Positions 1-8,722 of a DNA stretch of 64,000 bases are shown in pieces. Positions within the stretch are counted from its first letter, which is position 1. Each line of letters starts with the position of its first letter. Below the pieces are notes generated by a model. The model made no database searches, was not told the origin of the DNA, and worked only from the letters and a program-made list of their open reading frames with translations. The stretch comes from Cylindrospermum sp. FACHB-282. Lineage in GTDB: Bacteria > Cyanobacteriota > Cyanobacteriia > Cyanobacteriales > Nostocaceae. The DNA lies in contig NZ_JACJRJ010000026.1 of assembly GCF_014697195.1 (NCBI RefSeq), positions 22,492-86,491 of the forward strand, given 5' to 3'. The translations under genes and the position numbers were made by a program.

Positions 1-739
1 TCAGGGGATCGGTGTGACGCCGCACATCCATCCAGTTTTCATCACTCCAGTTGTGGACACTTAAGTCAGTAACAATGGATGCAGTTTTGGGGCGGGGTTC
101 CTGCTGGAAACCATAGGGATCAGATTTTTCGTAAATATGTCCTTCAAAATTTTTGATTTCATATTTATAATGCTCTCCTACTCCCAGTTCAGGAATAAAT
201 AACTCCCAAATGCCGGTTGGGCCTTTACGCATCTGGTTTTTGCGCCCATCCCAGAGGTTGAAATCTCCCAGCAAGGAGACATTACGGGCATTGGGCGCCC
301 AAACAGCAAAATAAACCCCTTTAACCCCATCTACCTCTGTGAGGTGCGCTCCCAGTTTTTCGTAAATTCGGTGATGGTTGCCTTCAGCAAACAAATGTAA
401 ATCAAAGTCTGTCAAGTGGGGAGAATTGAAGGCGTAAGGGTCATAAGTGACTCGCTCGTTTTCCCCTTCTTTAATGCGTAGCTGGTAGTTTGTTAGTTCT
501 GCGGTTTCAATTATGCATTCAAAAAAGTGGGGATCATGCACCGCTTGCATTGGGTATTCCTTCCGTTCTTCAGGAACAACTACCCATGCGGCACTCGCAT
601 TTGGTAGGTAGGCTCGCACAGCCCAGATAGTTTTACCATTTTGCTCTATAGGATGAGAACCCAGTATTTCAAACGGATCGTGATGCTGATTCCAAACGAT
701 GCGATTAACCTGTTCAGGGGCGATCGTGGTCATGGACAT
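1..739 (-). CDS. glgB: 1,4-alpha-glucan branching enzyme GlgB, N-terminal part (cut by window edge)
   Basis: About 246 N-terminal codons of glycogen branching enzyme, which makes the alpha-1,6 branches of glycogen; the catalytic GH13 barrel lies outside the window. Visible are the early segment NRIVWNQHHDPFEILGSH and the CBM48 module with YFAVWAPNARNVSLLGDFN and GIWELFIPELGVGEHYKYEI, both diagnostic of GlgB. The frame is open to base 1. Two in-frame ATGs lie at the 5' end (739 and 733); the outer one is given, but MTTIAPEQ from 733 is equally plausible. Identity is secure from the long conserved N-terminal block. Confidence 0.95.
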   Translation of the reverse strand, partial: MSMTTIAPEQVNRIVWNQHHDPFEILGSHPIEQNGKTIWAVRAYLPNASAAWVVVPEERKEYPMQAVHDPHFFECIIETAELTNYQLRIKEGENERVTYDPYAFNSPHLTDFDLHLFAEGNHHRIYEKLGAHLTEVDGVKGVYFAVWAPNARNVSLLGDFNLWDGRKNQMRKGPTGIWELFIPELGVGEHYKYEIKNFEGHIYEKSDPYGFQQEPRPKTASIVTDLSVHNWSDENWMDVRRHTDPL

Positions 740-1321
740 GAAGCTACCTACGTGAAATAAGGTGATTGAGTGAAATACCTCCAGCACCGTCCCAAGGGTC
801 AGGTGTGGTTTTCTGCTATCTAAAATCTGGACATTTTTAGACGTATGTTATTTAGTTGACCTTTCACAGGGAGGAGTTGGCGACTTATCTCCATACTCTG
901 AGTTGTCAAGGTTCAGTCGTTTAATTGCCAGCATTTTTAGCTTTGCAATGATTGAATTTTAACAAAAAACCCTGATTATGAGACTGTTTCAAGCTTTTAG
1001 ACTTGTATGTAAAAATAGTGGCGATTCTTCGTCTATCCCACTCCAATTGCTACGTAATGCGTTGCATATTTGCCGAGGTAAGACTCCTCATCCCTGTGAT
1101 ATTTATACCAGCACTAAGTTTTAGACTGGGGTGTGGATTTGCTGTTAGCTCAAACTAAATTTGGTTTTTTAATATCTATAATCTATGTCTTTACATTTAT
1201 TTGCAATTTTGTTGCCACCGTTATCCTACCGCAGAATGAGTCCCAATTCTTTTCTGTGGATGAGACGAGGGGCGGTGGGTAATGAATATTATAAGAATAA
1301 CTAATAACTAATTTGTCTTTC
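740..1321. other. Non-coding spacer upstream of glgB
   Basis: About 580 bases with frequent stops in all frames. It must hold the glgB promoter, but I could not place one with confidence. No RNA gene, repeat or strong hairpin was recognised. Confidence 0.5.
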
Positions 1322-1633
1322 TCAAAAATTTAAAAATGGGAAAAACTGAAGCAATGTCTTCCGTAACCGCAATAAAAAAATCTGTTCCCGCACATTGGTA
1401 TTCAGTTTTGGTGGCGGACTGTTTTGTAGTTGCCCTTGCAATTGGGCGTATTCAGCGGCAGTTAGGCGTTTACCATCAATAGGCGATCGCGCTTCTGTAA
1501 TAATCTCTGTTCGCAATATTTCTTCCGGCGTATCCTCCGGTGGCGGTAATGCCCTAACTCCTGCCCCCCAATGGCTACTCAACCCCACCAAAATACTAGT
1601 AGCAATGCTCACAAAAAATACTAATCGCTTCAT
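1322..1633 (-). CDS. Small secreted protein of unknown function
   Basis: A 103-residue protein with an N-terminal signal peptide (about residues 1-28, MKRLVFFVSIATSILVGLSS) and a short mature part containing PPPEDTPEEILRTEI and SPIDGKRLTAAEYAQLQ. The start is supported by AGGAC placed about 6 bases before the ATG at 1633. I think small exported proteins with this TPEEILRTEI/SPIDGK pattern are common in filamentous cyanobacteria, but no function is known to me. It probably acts in the periplasm or thylakoid lumen. The overlapping frame on the other strand is a shadow. Confidence 0.75.
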   Translation of the reverse strand: MKRLVFFVSIATSILVGLSSHWGAGVRALPPPEDTPEEILRTEIITEARSPIDGKRLTAAEYAQLQGQLQNSPPPKLNTNVREQIFLLRLRKTLLQFFPFLNF

Positions 1634-1697
1634 CGGTGTCCTTTTGCATTCTGGATTATGTATTTTTTTGAATTTTGTATCCGCTTCATTTTATCTA

Positions 1698-1835
1698 GAC
1701 AAAACTGGACAACCTTTCCGGTAGGGGGGGGTTTATTGCGCTTATTCTCAATAATCATCGCGATCAGACCCCCCCTACCGGACAGAGTTTACTAGCGTAG
1801 CGAATAAATTTTTAGCAAGGTTGTCCAGTTTTGTC
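1698..1835. repeat. MITE-like nested inverted repeat (138 bp)
   Basis: The outer arms are a perfect 19-bp inverted repeat (1698-1716 and 1817-1835, GACAAAACTGGACAACCTT and its complement). Inside lies a second 13-bp inverted repeat of CCGGTAGGGGGGG (1718-1730) against CCCCCCCTACCGG (1769-1781). This nested layout between two genes fits a miniature non-coding element; alternatively it folds as a long hairpin RNA. No coding capacity. Confidence 0.7.
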
Positions 1836-1889
1836 CAGGATTCCCCAAACCCTTACGGAAGCCCCAGGCATATTTTGGATTTTGAATTT

Positions 1890-2585
1890 TTAGAGTCCCG
1901 GCGGTAGCGGTTCACCACACAGTTGGTGGACTTGCACAATGCGCTCAAACAGCCAGGGATATCCCTGCCGGTATTGAGGAATCAGCGCTAAAGGACTAAG
2001 TAATGCTGCTGCGGCAATGTCTGCCACACTTAGACTGCTACCCACTAAATAATTACTTCTTTGCCAGCGGATAGATAATTCTTCCAAAGCCGTGACTAAT
2101 CTATTAGTAGCTAATTCTACAGTGGCATTGTTGACCCCATATTGTTTTCGCACCACGCGGATCACCATCTGACTAAAAAGTGAAGGGTCGATTTGCTTAC
2201 CCGCACCAGCGCGAAACTGATAATAGACAAATCGCGTTGCTGTCCCGATGCTTTCATCCAACCAATCTTCTAGCATCCAGGCTTCAGTTTGCTGTTCGTG
2301 GTTGGCTAAAAATATTGGTGGTTCTGGTTGATAGGTTTCGAGAAATTTGAAAATTTGGGTAGAGTCGGCGATCGCCTTTGGTACTGCGCTCCCCTCAATC
2401 CCTTCTGGTTGTCCCTCAATTTCTGGCAACAAAACTGGTAGCGTTGTCAAACCAGTCAGCGGCTTCACTTTTAGGATGTGCAAGCCAGGAGTAAGATTTT
2501 CGATCTTGTAATTAATGCCTTTGTAACCCAGTGCTAAACGGGCTTTGCGACAGTAGTGAGAAGTACTAAATTGTAATAGTAACAT
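1890..2585 (-). CDS. Glutathione S-transferase family protein
   Basis: A 231-residue cytosolic protein with the two-domain GST plan. The N-terminal thioredoxin-like half begins LLLQFSTSHYCRKARLAL, with the active-site Ser/Cys region, then a TTLPVLLPE segment where cis-Pro would sit. The C-terminal helical half contains RSNYLVGSSLSVADIAAAALLSPL, the typical N-capping box before helix 6. Such enzymes conjugate glutathione to electrophiles or reduce peroxides; the substrate cannot be told. It is followed on the same strand by the small secreted protein, separated by an element with inverted repeats. Confidence 0.88.
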   Translation of the reverse strand: MLLLQFSTSHYCRKARLALGYKGINYKIENLTPGLHILKVKPLTGLTTLPVLLPEIEGQPEGIEGSAVPKAIADSTQIFKFLETYQPEPPIFLANHEQQTEAWMLEDWLDESIGTATRFVYYQFRAGAGKQIDPSLFSQMVIRVVRKQYGVNNATVELATNRLVTALEELSIRWQRSNYLVGSSLSVADIAAAALLSPLALIPQYRQGYPWLFERIVQVHQLCGEPLPPGL

Positions 2586-2826
2586 AAAGCTACTCTAGCA
2601 GCTTGTACCATTTTGGATGTTAACTTTTTAGTTAAATGGACACTTGGTTGAGGTTGTTACCTTCTCTACCAGTGTCCTTTAGTTGCTGCTATATTCAAGC
2701 TGAAAATTTAGCACCCTCAACATTAAGAGTGCTGGTGTTTTCGGCAGAACCCAATTAATTCAAGTGAGGAATATGTAGTGAGGAGCGCTGTCACTAACCT
2801 AGTATGTACGTGATTTCAACTACAAT

Positions 2827-3039
2827 CTACGGGGTCTTAGTGGGAGTAGCAGCAGGGGTAGCAGCAGGGGTAGCAGCAGGGGTAGCAGCAGGGGTAGCAG
2901 CAGGGGTAGCACTATCAGTCGGTTCACCTGTAGCAGCAGGGGTAGCGGTAGTACCACCAGGTTCGCCACCACCTTCACAGGCTCCGAGGACGGTAGCCAA
3001 ACTTAAAATTAAAGCCAAACCAAAGATTCTTGTTTTCAT
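2827..3039 (-). CDS. Small lipoprotein with PAAT tandem repeats
   Basis: The chosen start at 3039 is preceded by AGAGGAGTT, a strong ribosome binding site, although the frame stays open for 48 more codons upstream. The 70-residue product MKTRIFGLALILSLATVLGA-C begins with a signal peptide ending in an LGAC lipobox, so it should be lipidated on that Cys and exported. The mature part is Gly/Glu-rich, then an array of PAAT tetrapeptides encoded by a 12-bp DNA repeat. It resembles a low-complexity cell-surface lipoprotein; no enzymatic domain is visible. Confidence 0.8.
   Translation of the reverse strand: MKTRIFGLALILSLATVLGACEGGGEPGGTTATPAATGEPTDSATPAATPAATPAATPAATPAATPTKTP
2846..2910. repeat. 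12-bp tandem repeat inside the lipoprotein gene
   Basis: The unit GTAGCAGCAGGG is repeated 5.4 times without error and encodes Pro-Ala-Ala-Thr units on the minus strand; a further similar unit follows after a gap (2930-2942). Perfect identity suggests recent slippage, so copy number probably varies between strains. Confidence 0.9.
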
Positions 3040-3557
3040 AACTCCTCTTTCACCAATTGCGGCAATAAAAAATTTCGCCTGTTGAATACGATACCTTATT
3101 TGTTGATTTTTGTTAAATGCTTTCAGATTACATAGATAGTTAAATGCAATCCTTTGGGTATTTTGTTTCGTCTTAGCTATCATCAGTCTTAGACGAGTTT
3201 CTCCTAACTATGAGGAATAGGGTAACTTGATTTCTGTTCAGAAATCTCTAAGTTTACTACATTGTACAGCTACTATAGCAAAAATTGTCATAACTTCAGC
3301 AGACTATTGCCCTTGGCTGCCCTGTCTTGCCATACTGTTGAATGCGGATACCTGCCTAACAGGTTAAGCTATCGAAGTTGTCCCTTGCTGCTTATAAGCA
3401 TTGTAGTACGTAGAGGAAACCAACAATGGCGCAGCTACCTGTAACAAGTGATAAAAGGGTGTAAGTGTAATGTGTGCTTGTGGTTCAAAAAGCCCTTTTA
3501 ACCTTAGCAAAAACAGACAATTAATCTAAAATACAGTATTTCCTATCCAAAAAAACT
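3040..3557. other. Spacer with a possible 12-codon leader peptide
   Basis: No full gene is seen. Within it, ATG at 3426 is preceded by AGAGGAAA at good spacing and opens a 12-codon reading frame (MAQLPVTSDKRV, stop at 3464) shortly before the ftsL-like gene. It may be a leader peptide, a gene remnant or chance. Longer open frames here lack ribosome sites and protein-like composition. Confidence 0.35.
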
Positions 3558-4226
3558 ATGGTTGTTGCTCGCAAATCACCTGTTTCTGCTAGAGGTACTT
3601 GGTTCCGGCGAGATTCTACCCTTTCGTTAGAGAAGCGCCGCGCTGCACGTTTGGGGTCAGCAGTGCAGAGTGGCTCTACAGCCGCTACTGAATCTGCACC
3701 GTTAACGCCTAAAAGACAACGGCGTCCCTCAAAGAATTTAGCGGTACCTCGCACAAATGGGGCACAAATGCCTATATCAGTCAAAGAGCTAGGAAAACAA
3801 CAAGTCTCAAATATTAACGCGCAGTCGAATGTACACCTTCCCATAATGTCTAGTTCTAGGTCTGCACCTGTGTGGTTACTGCGCTTGTCCATACTCAATC
3901 GCTATTCGTCATCTGTGGCGTTTTTGTTAGTGGTAGCCACGCTTGTGGTTTATGGTTGGACGGTATATTCCCAAGAACTTTGGAGTCAGGCATACCGCAA
4001 ACTGCAAAATCTGCAACGTCATGAGCGGCAATTAACTACAACTAACGCGACACTGACGAACAAAATGGCTGAGGAAGCAGAGAGAGCAACAGCAGGACTG
4101 GTATCGCCAACTCCTGCGGGGACAATTTTCTTGCCGCCAGTCTCTCGTAGTTCTAAGCCAACATCTTCTAACACAACACCTAATTCGTCTATGCAGCAGC
4201 AAACTCTCTCTCCACTGGGATATTAA
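3558..4226 (+). CDS. FtsL-like bitopic membrane protein upstream of ftsI
   Basis: A 222-residue protein with a long basic, Ser/Ala-rich cytoplasmic N-terminus (1-115), one membrane segment (about 118-138, SVAFLLVVATLVVYGWTVYS), and an external helical stretch (LWSQAYRKLQNLQRHERQL to about 175) that could form a coiled coil, then a Pro/Ser/Thr-rich tail. The topology and position directly before ftsI match FtsL, a divisome protein that pairs with FtsB and activates FtsWI; this assignment is inference because FtsL sequences diverge strongly. The start ATG follows AAAAAAACT, with no clear ribosome site. Confidence 0.75.
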   Translation: MVVARKSPVSARGTWFRRDSTLSLEKRRAARLGSAVQSGSTAATESAPLTPKRQRRPSKNLAVPRTNGAQMPISVKELGKQQVSNINAQSNVHLPIMSSSRSAPVWLLRLSILNRYSSSVAFLLVVATLVVYGWTVYSQELWSQAYRKLQNLQRHERQLTTTNATLTNKMAEEAERATAGLVSPTPAGTIFLPPVSRSSKPTSSNTTPNSSMQQQTLSPLGY

Positions 4227-4485
4227 AATCAAGGATCAAGGTTCACACAACAGTTATGGTTAATTCCTCTGGACATTGAACTCTGGAATCCGTAAAGCGG
4301 GGGTTTCATGAAAGTTATGCTTTCATTGGCGGTTCCTGAGCCAAAATCTACTCGTTAGATGGGTAAACAAAGGACGGCCAGCGCGGCATCACCCAATATC
4401 TTAGGTGAAACCGAGATTATATAAGCCGCCAACAAGCATTGGCTGACCAATTTTGTCCAGGTTTTTCCCAAGGCTGAACAAGGCT

Positions 4486-6339
4486 ATGCAGAAGTCACCA
4501 AGCAGAAGAAAATTCAGAAATTTTCGGAATTTAGAATTCACAAGGCAGCGTTCGTTTTCTAGGTCATCTGAGCAAGGGAATGTTGCCTCTAAGACTCAAG
4601 ATCAAACACCCAATGTTAAGTCCCGACTGTTAATAGTATGGGGTGTATTAATGGCTGCTGGGGTGGGGTTGGCTTTCAACTTGTATCAGTTGCAAATTAT
4701 CCAGGGATCAAAACTGACAGAGAAGGCGCGAAACCAGCAAATGGTGAATGTGCGTCCTTTTATGCCCCGGCGTCCAGTGCAGGATCGCAATGGCAATATG
4801 TTGGCGATTGATCGCCCAGTGTTTACTTTGTATGCCCATCCGAAGCTGTTTGATAAATCTAATGACGAGATGGCAGGGCTACTTGCTCCCATGCTGAACA
4901 AAGATTCGGCTGAGTTGCAGAAAATATTTCAAAGTAAGAAAAGCGGGATTTTACTTGCCTCTACTGTGTCAGAAGATGTTGGCGATCGCCTAATTTCGTT
5001 ACGCTTGAATGGTTTGGAGTTAATTCAAAAATACTCCCGATTTTACCCACAAGGGGATTTAATCTCTAATGTGGTGGGTTATGTTAATCTTGACCGTCGC
5101 GGTCAGGCAGGTGTGGAATACAGTCAGGAGAAGTTACTAGAACGTTCTGGACAAACTGTGCGGATGAGTCGGGCTGGTAATGGGGCCCTGATGCCAGATC
5201 ATGCTCCAGAAGGGTTTTTGCATTTTGATGATTTGCAATTACAAATGACTATTGATAGCCGCCTGCAAAGGGCAGCTCGTTCTGCTCTCAAACAACAGAT
5301 GGAAAAGTTTGAGGCAAAACGCGGGGCAGTAATTGTCATGGATGCCCTGGATGGTTCTTTACTCGCTTTGGTTTCTCAGCCTAGCTATAACCCAAATGAA
5401 TATTCCAAAGCTGATATCTCACTGTTCAAAAACTGGACGGTGGCGGATCTTTATGAACCAGGATCAACCTTCAAGCCTTTGAATATTGCGATCGCATTAG
5501 AAAATCAGGTCATCAAACCAGATGATGTGTTTAATGACCCCGGTACTATTCGAGTCGCTGACCGCATTATCAAAAATGCTGAAATCAACAGTTATCGGCA
5601 AATCAACATTTCTCAGATTCTGCAACAATCTAGCAACGTTGGTATGGTGCAAATCATCCAACGATTGCGCCCTTCAGTCTATTACAACTGGCTGGAACGT
5701 TTGGGGCTTGGGCAAAAAGTTGATACTGATCTGCCCTTTGAAGTCACGGGTCGGCTCAAAAGTCAAGAAGAATTTATCTCTTCATCAATCGAACCCGCAA
5801 CTACCTCCTTTGGACAGGGTTTCTCCCTGACGCCATTACAACTAGTACAAATGCACGGAGCTTTAGCCAATGGCGGCAAATTGGTAACACCCCATGTTGT
5901 CCGGGGATTAATTGATAACAAGGGGCAGATGCATTATTCACCCACCCTGCCAGCACCACGCCAAATTTTCTCATCCACAATAACCCAAAAGGTCGTAGAA
6001 ATGATGGAAACTGTGGTGACTGAAGGCAGTGGCAAAGCGGCACAAATTGAGGGTTATCGCATCGCCGGCAAAACCGGCACCGCTCAAAAAGCCAGTTCCA
6101 ACGGCGGCTATATCATCGGTGCTAGAATCACCAGCTTTGTAGCTATTTTGCCTGTGGAATCTCCCCGTTATGTAATTTTAGCATTGGTGGATGAACCAAA
6201 AGGAGAAAATGCTTATGGTTCTACTGTCGCTGCACCAATTGTCAAGACTGTGATGGAATCGCTGATTCCTATTGAAAAAATTCCTCCCAGTCAGGCAATA
6301 AAGCCGGCTGCTGTAAGTCCTTCTAATCCGTCGCCGTAG
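4486..6339 (+). CDS. ftsI: Septal peptidoglycan transpeptidase FtsI (PBP3-like)
   Basis: Class B penicillin-binding protein that cross-links septal peptidoglycan. From the ATG at 4486 it has 617 residues: a basic cytoplasmic tail, one membrane anchor near residues 45-65, a PBP dimer domain, and a transpeptidase domain with the catalytic serine in STFK (S327), the SSN motif (382-384) and KTGT (K529). An upstream in-frame TTG at 4453 would add 11 residues, but that stretch lies in a sequence that recurs at 20337, so the ATG is preferred. It follows the FtsL-like gene by about 260 bases and probably shares its transcript. Confidence 0.95.
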   Translation: MQKSPSRRKFRNFRNLEFTRQRSFSRSSEQGNVASKTQDQTPNVKSRLLIVWGVLMAAGVGLAFNLYQLQIIQGSKLTEKARNQQMVNVRPFMPRRPVQDRNGNMLAIDRPVFTLYAHPKLFDKSNDEMAGLLAPMLNKDSAELQKIFQSKKSGILLASTVSEDVGDRLISLRLNGLELIQKYSRFYPQGDLISNVVGYVNLDRRGQAGVEYSQEKLLERSGQTVRMSRAGNGALMPDHAPEGFLHFDDLQLQMTIDSRLQRAARSALKQQMEKFEAKRGAVIVMDALDGSLLALVSQPSYNPNEYSKADISLFKNWTVADLYEPGSTFKPLNIAIALENQVIKPDDVFNDPGTIRVADRIIKNAEINSYRQINISQILQQSSNVGMVQIIQRLRPSVYYNWLERLGLGQKVDTDLPFEVTGRLKSQEEFISSSIEPATTSFGQGFSLTPLQLVQMHGALANGGKLVTPHVVRGLIDNKGQMHYSPTLPAPRQIFSSTITQKVVEMMETVVTEGSGKAAQIEGYRIAGKTGTAQKASSNGGYIIGARITSFVAILPVESPRYVILALVDEPKGENAYGSTVAAPIVKTVMESLIPIEKIPPSQAIKPAAVSPSNPSP

Positions 6340-6383
6340 TCAGGTGAAATTGGTAATTTTACAGAAAACTCATTGCTGTTTTC

Positions 6384-6465
6384 CCTATTACCAATTCCCA
6401 ATTACCAATTACCAATTCCCAATTACCCATTACCCATTACCCATTACCCATTACCCATTACCCAT
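6384..6465. repeat. Heptanucleotide tandem repeat (STRR type)
   Basis: Variants of CCAATTA, then about six copies of the 7-bp unit ATTACCC, lie between the convergent ftsI and ligase genes. Such short tandemly repeated sequences are typical of heterocystous cyanobacteria. Confidence 0.9.
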
Positions 6466-6468
6466 AAT

Positions 6469-7563
6469 TTAGTAAGTCTGCCTTAATGTCTCTTCTATTG
6501 AACCGACACGCTGGAATACCTTAATTAGTTCATGGGATTTTGTTTTTCCCTGGGACAAAATAAGTTTCAGTGGCGTTAATAAATTAGCGTCTGGGTCATC
6601 TCCAAGGGCGACTTCAGCGGCTTGTAAGACCTTTGTGGCGTTCATCAAAATATCTTCGTTGTCAAACCCTGCTTTTGCTGATAGTTGGTGCAAAGCTGCG
6701 TCAGGGATAATAGCTCGACCCTGTAAAGTTTCATCTAGCACTAGACCTTTTAACAACGCCAACAGAGCGGCATAGATAGAAAAATCATCACAACTATCAC
6801 AAGCCTTAAATTCTATGCGACCAACTTCTGCTGGAATACGGGCTATTTTTGTCAATGAGGGTACGCTTTTAATCAGTTGTTCTGGTTCCTGGACAAAAAC
6901 TAGGGCCGCCGGTCTTTTGCCAGTTCTGATAAATGTTCTTACAGAAAGTCCTGACCACAAACTACCATTATAAAAAGGAGAACTATAACTAAAAGGTACA
7001 ATGTATGGACTGTAATAAGTTAACTTTTTCCCAATATCAATTACACGTTCGTAAGATAAACCAGCCACTGAAATATTTAAATCTGGTCCATAGGTCAACA
7101 TAGGAATGTGGGCAGTTTGTTTTTCTGGTGACGCCTGTCGCCGTTTGATTTCATAATCATTTAATCGGGGTTGAGGCTCAAAAACAGTGTGGTAGGGATT
7201 AAAACTAACCAAAGCTGGCATGAAACCAAAGCTAACAGCAACCTCACGCAGTAAGCAAAAACTTTCTGTTAATTCAGTCACCGCGCCTTGAATATCTGAG
7301 TGTATAGTTGTTCTAATTTCGATACCTTTAACCAGACAGTCAATGACTTCTTCGGAATCGGCAAATCTTTCAAACCCCTCAATATACCACCGCTTTTTTT
7401 TTATGCCAGCATCGCCGACGCGCAATTGTGGGTAGTCACTGGAGTATATAGGTAGCCTAGCAACAATTTGATCAAAGTCAGCAAATTTTGTGCGGACAAA
7501 ATCAGCAAACTTTCCTTGATGGTTGAGGAAAGCAACTTCATGCTCAATACCAAAAGAAAACAT
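6469..7563 (-). CDS. GCS2-type glutamate-cysteine ligase-like carboxylate-amine ligase
   Basis: A 364-residue protein starting MFSFGIEHEVAFL, the (F/G)xE(x)E opening of the GCS2/YbdK superfamily, whose members form an amide bond between a carboxylate and an amine using ATP. Other supportive stretches are EIRTTIHSDIQGAVTELTE and VGRIEFKACDSCDDF, where metal-binding acidic residues are expected. The ATG at 7563 is chosen; a TTG four codons upstream is possible. Cyanobacteria make glutathione with a different, well-known GshA, so this paralogue may act on another substrate. Ligase family membership is fairly clear, substrate unknown. Confidence 0.75.
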   Translation of the reverse strand: MFSFGIEHEVAFLNHQGKFADFVRTKFADFDQIVARLPIYSSDYPQLRVGDAGIKKKRWYIEGFERFADSEEVIDCLVKGIEIRTTIHSDIQGAVTELTESFCLLREVAVSFGFMPALVSFNPYHTVFEPQPRLNDYEIKRRQASPEKQTAHIPMLTYGPDLNISVAGLSYERVIDIGKKLTYYSPYIVPFSYSSPFYNGSLWSGLSVRTFIRTGKRPAALVFVQEPEQLIKSVPSLTKIARIPAEVGRIEFKACDSCDDFSIYAALLALLKGLVLDETLQGRAIIPDAALHQLSAKAGFDNEDILMNATKVLQAAEVALGDDPDANLLTPLKLILSQGKTKSHELIKVFQRVGSIEETLRQTY

Positions 7564-7843
7564 ATTAAGTAGCAAAAGTTCTTTATGATCACTTTCAGAC
7601 GGATTTTAACGCAATACTGACAGTTGTGAATTTTTAACTTTATTTTTGGGTCTTTGATGGTCAACAGTTACAAGCAGGAACTGGGGACGCTATGAGTGTT
7701 AATTATTAATTATCAAGCAAATATCCAATTTCTCCTCTGTCAACAACAAACAAATCTTCCTAGCTCGTAAGTTAGCTGTGTAACAGTTTAGACACCTGGA
7801 AGGTGGCTTAATATTGACTGAGGAAAGCTTGAGGTGTGTGTTT

Positions 7844-8521
7844 ATGACAAGTGCTATTGAATCTCCCTACAGTAGCGAACAAATTGCGGCTTGGTTGCGT
7901 GGATTGCTGACAATTGCTTGGGCAGATGGTAACTTTGATGCCCAAGAACAGCAATTAATTGCCAGCATTACCCAGGATGAATTAGCTCTTGGGATTAGCT
8001 GGGATTCCCTAGAGGTGATTACACCAGAGGATTTAGCTGCGGTTTTGGGTAGAGGTACGCCAGTAGCGGAAAATTTCTTACGCACAGCGGTGATGGTGGC
8101 GATCGCAGATGGCACTTATTCTCCCAGCGAAGACCAGCTTTTACAACAGTTTTGCAACACCTTAGAACTGCAAGAGAATGTCCTAGAAGCCTTACGCCAC
8201 ACCCTCGAAGGCAAAAAACAGGTGTTCGGGGCTGCCCCAACTCCTGCACCCCATCTACCCCTACCAGACCCCCTCAACCCGATGCGCGACTGGTTAGATG
8301 GGTTAGATATCCAAGACCCTAGAGTTGCTAGATTTTTATGTAAGATGATTCCTTCTCAATGTCCCTTTGCGCGGGATATCACCCTATTTGGACGCAAAAT
8401 TGTTCATATTCCCCCGTTGTGCAAAATCAACCCACTGTATGAGCAAATGGTGGGTTTACGTTTCCGCGCCCTTTCCTATTTGGCAGATGAATGTGGTGAG
8501 GATATTTCACCATATATTTGA
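7844..8521 (+). CDS. TerB-like domain plus Mo-dependent nitrogenase C-terminal domain protein
   Basis: A 225-residue soluble protein. The N-terminal half (about 1-125) is a TerB-like helical domain with two repeats of the pattern IAWADGNFDAQEQQLI and VAIADGTYSPSEDQLL, acidic residues that could bind metal. After a Pro-rich linker comes DPRVARFLCKMIPSQCPFAR through LADECGEDIS, the short module called Mo-nitrogenase C-terminal domain after its occurrence in some nitrogenase-linked proteins. The ATG at 7844 is preferred over an upstream TTG (7814). Function is unknown; the module name does not prove a nitrogenase role. Confidence 0.85.
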   Translation: MTSAIESPYSSEQIAAWLRGLLTIAWADGNFDAQEQQLIASITQDELALGISWDSLEVITPEDLAAVLGRGTPVAENFLRTAVMVAIADGTYSPSEDQLLQQFCNTLELQENVLEALRHTLEGKKQVFGAAPTPAPHLPLPDPLNPMRDWLDGLDIQDPRVARFLCKMIPSQCPFARDITLFGRKIVHIPPLCKINPLYEQMVGLRFRALSYLADECGEDISPYI

Positions 8522-8722
8522 GTGCTGCTAAGTGCTGTAGATACCCGGAGGGCGGTTTACCGCAGGGCAGAACTAGTGCATTGCAGAGGTTCCCGACCTT
8601 GTAGCAACTGGCGTTGCTGAGTTACAAGTAAATAGTAAGGAATTAAGAGTTAAAACTTATAATTTATAACTCATGACTCATAACTTATAACTCAGCACTC
8701 AGAAAGGAAGGACTCTAAGAAT

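Noticed and set aside
2804..3085. Plus-strand frame rich in VAAGVAAG
   Set aside because: It is the mirror of the PAAT repeat in the lipoprotein gene, which has a good ribosome site and a lipobox.
3521..3898. 125-codon minus-strand frame
   Set aside because: Antisense to the N-terminal part of the FtsL-like gene, Cys-scattered composition, no ribosome site.
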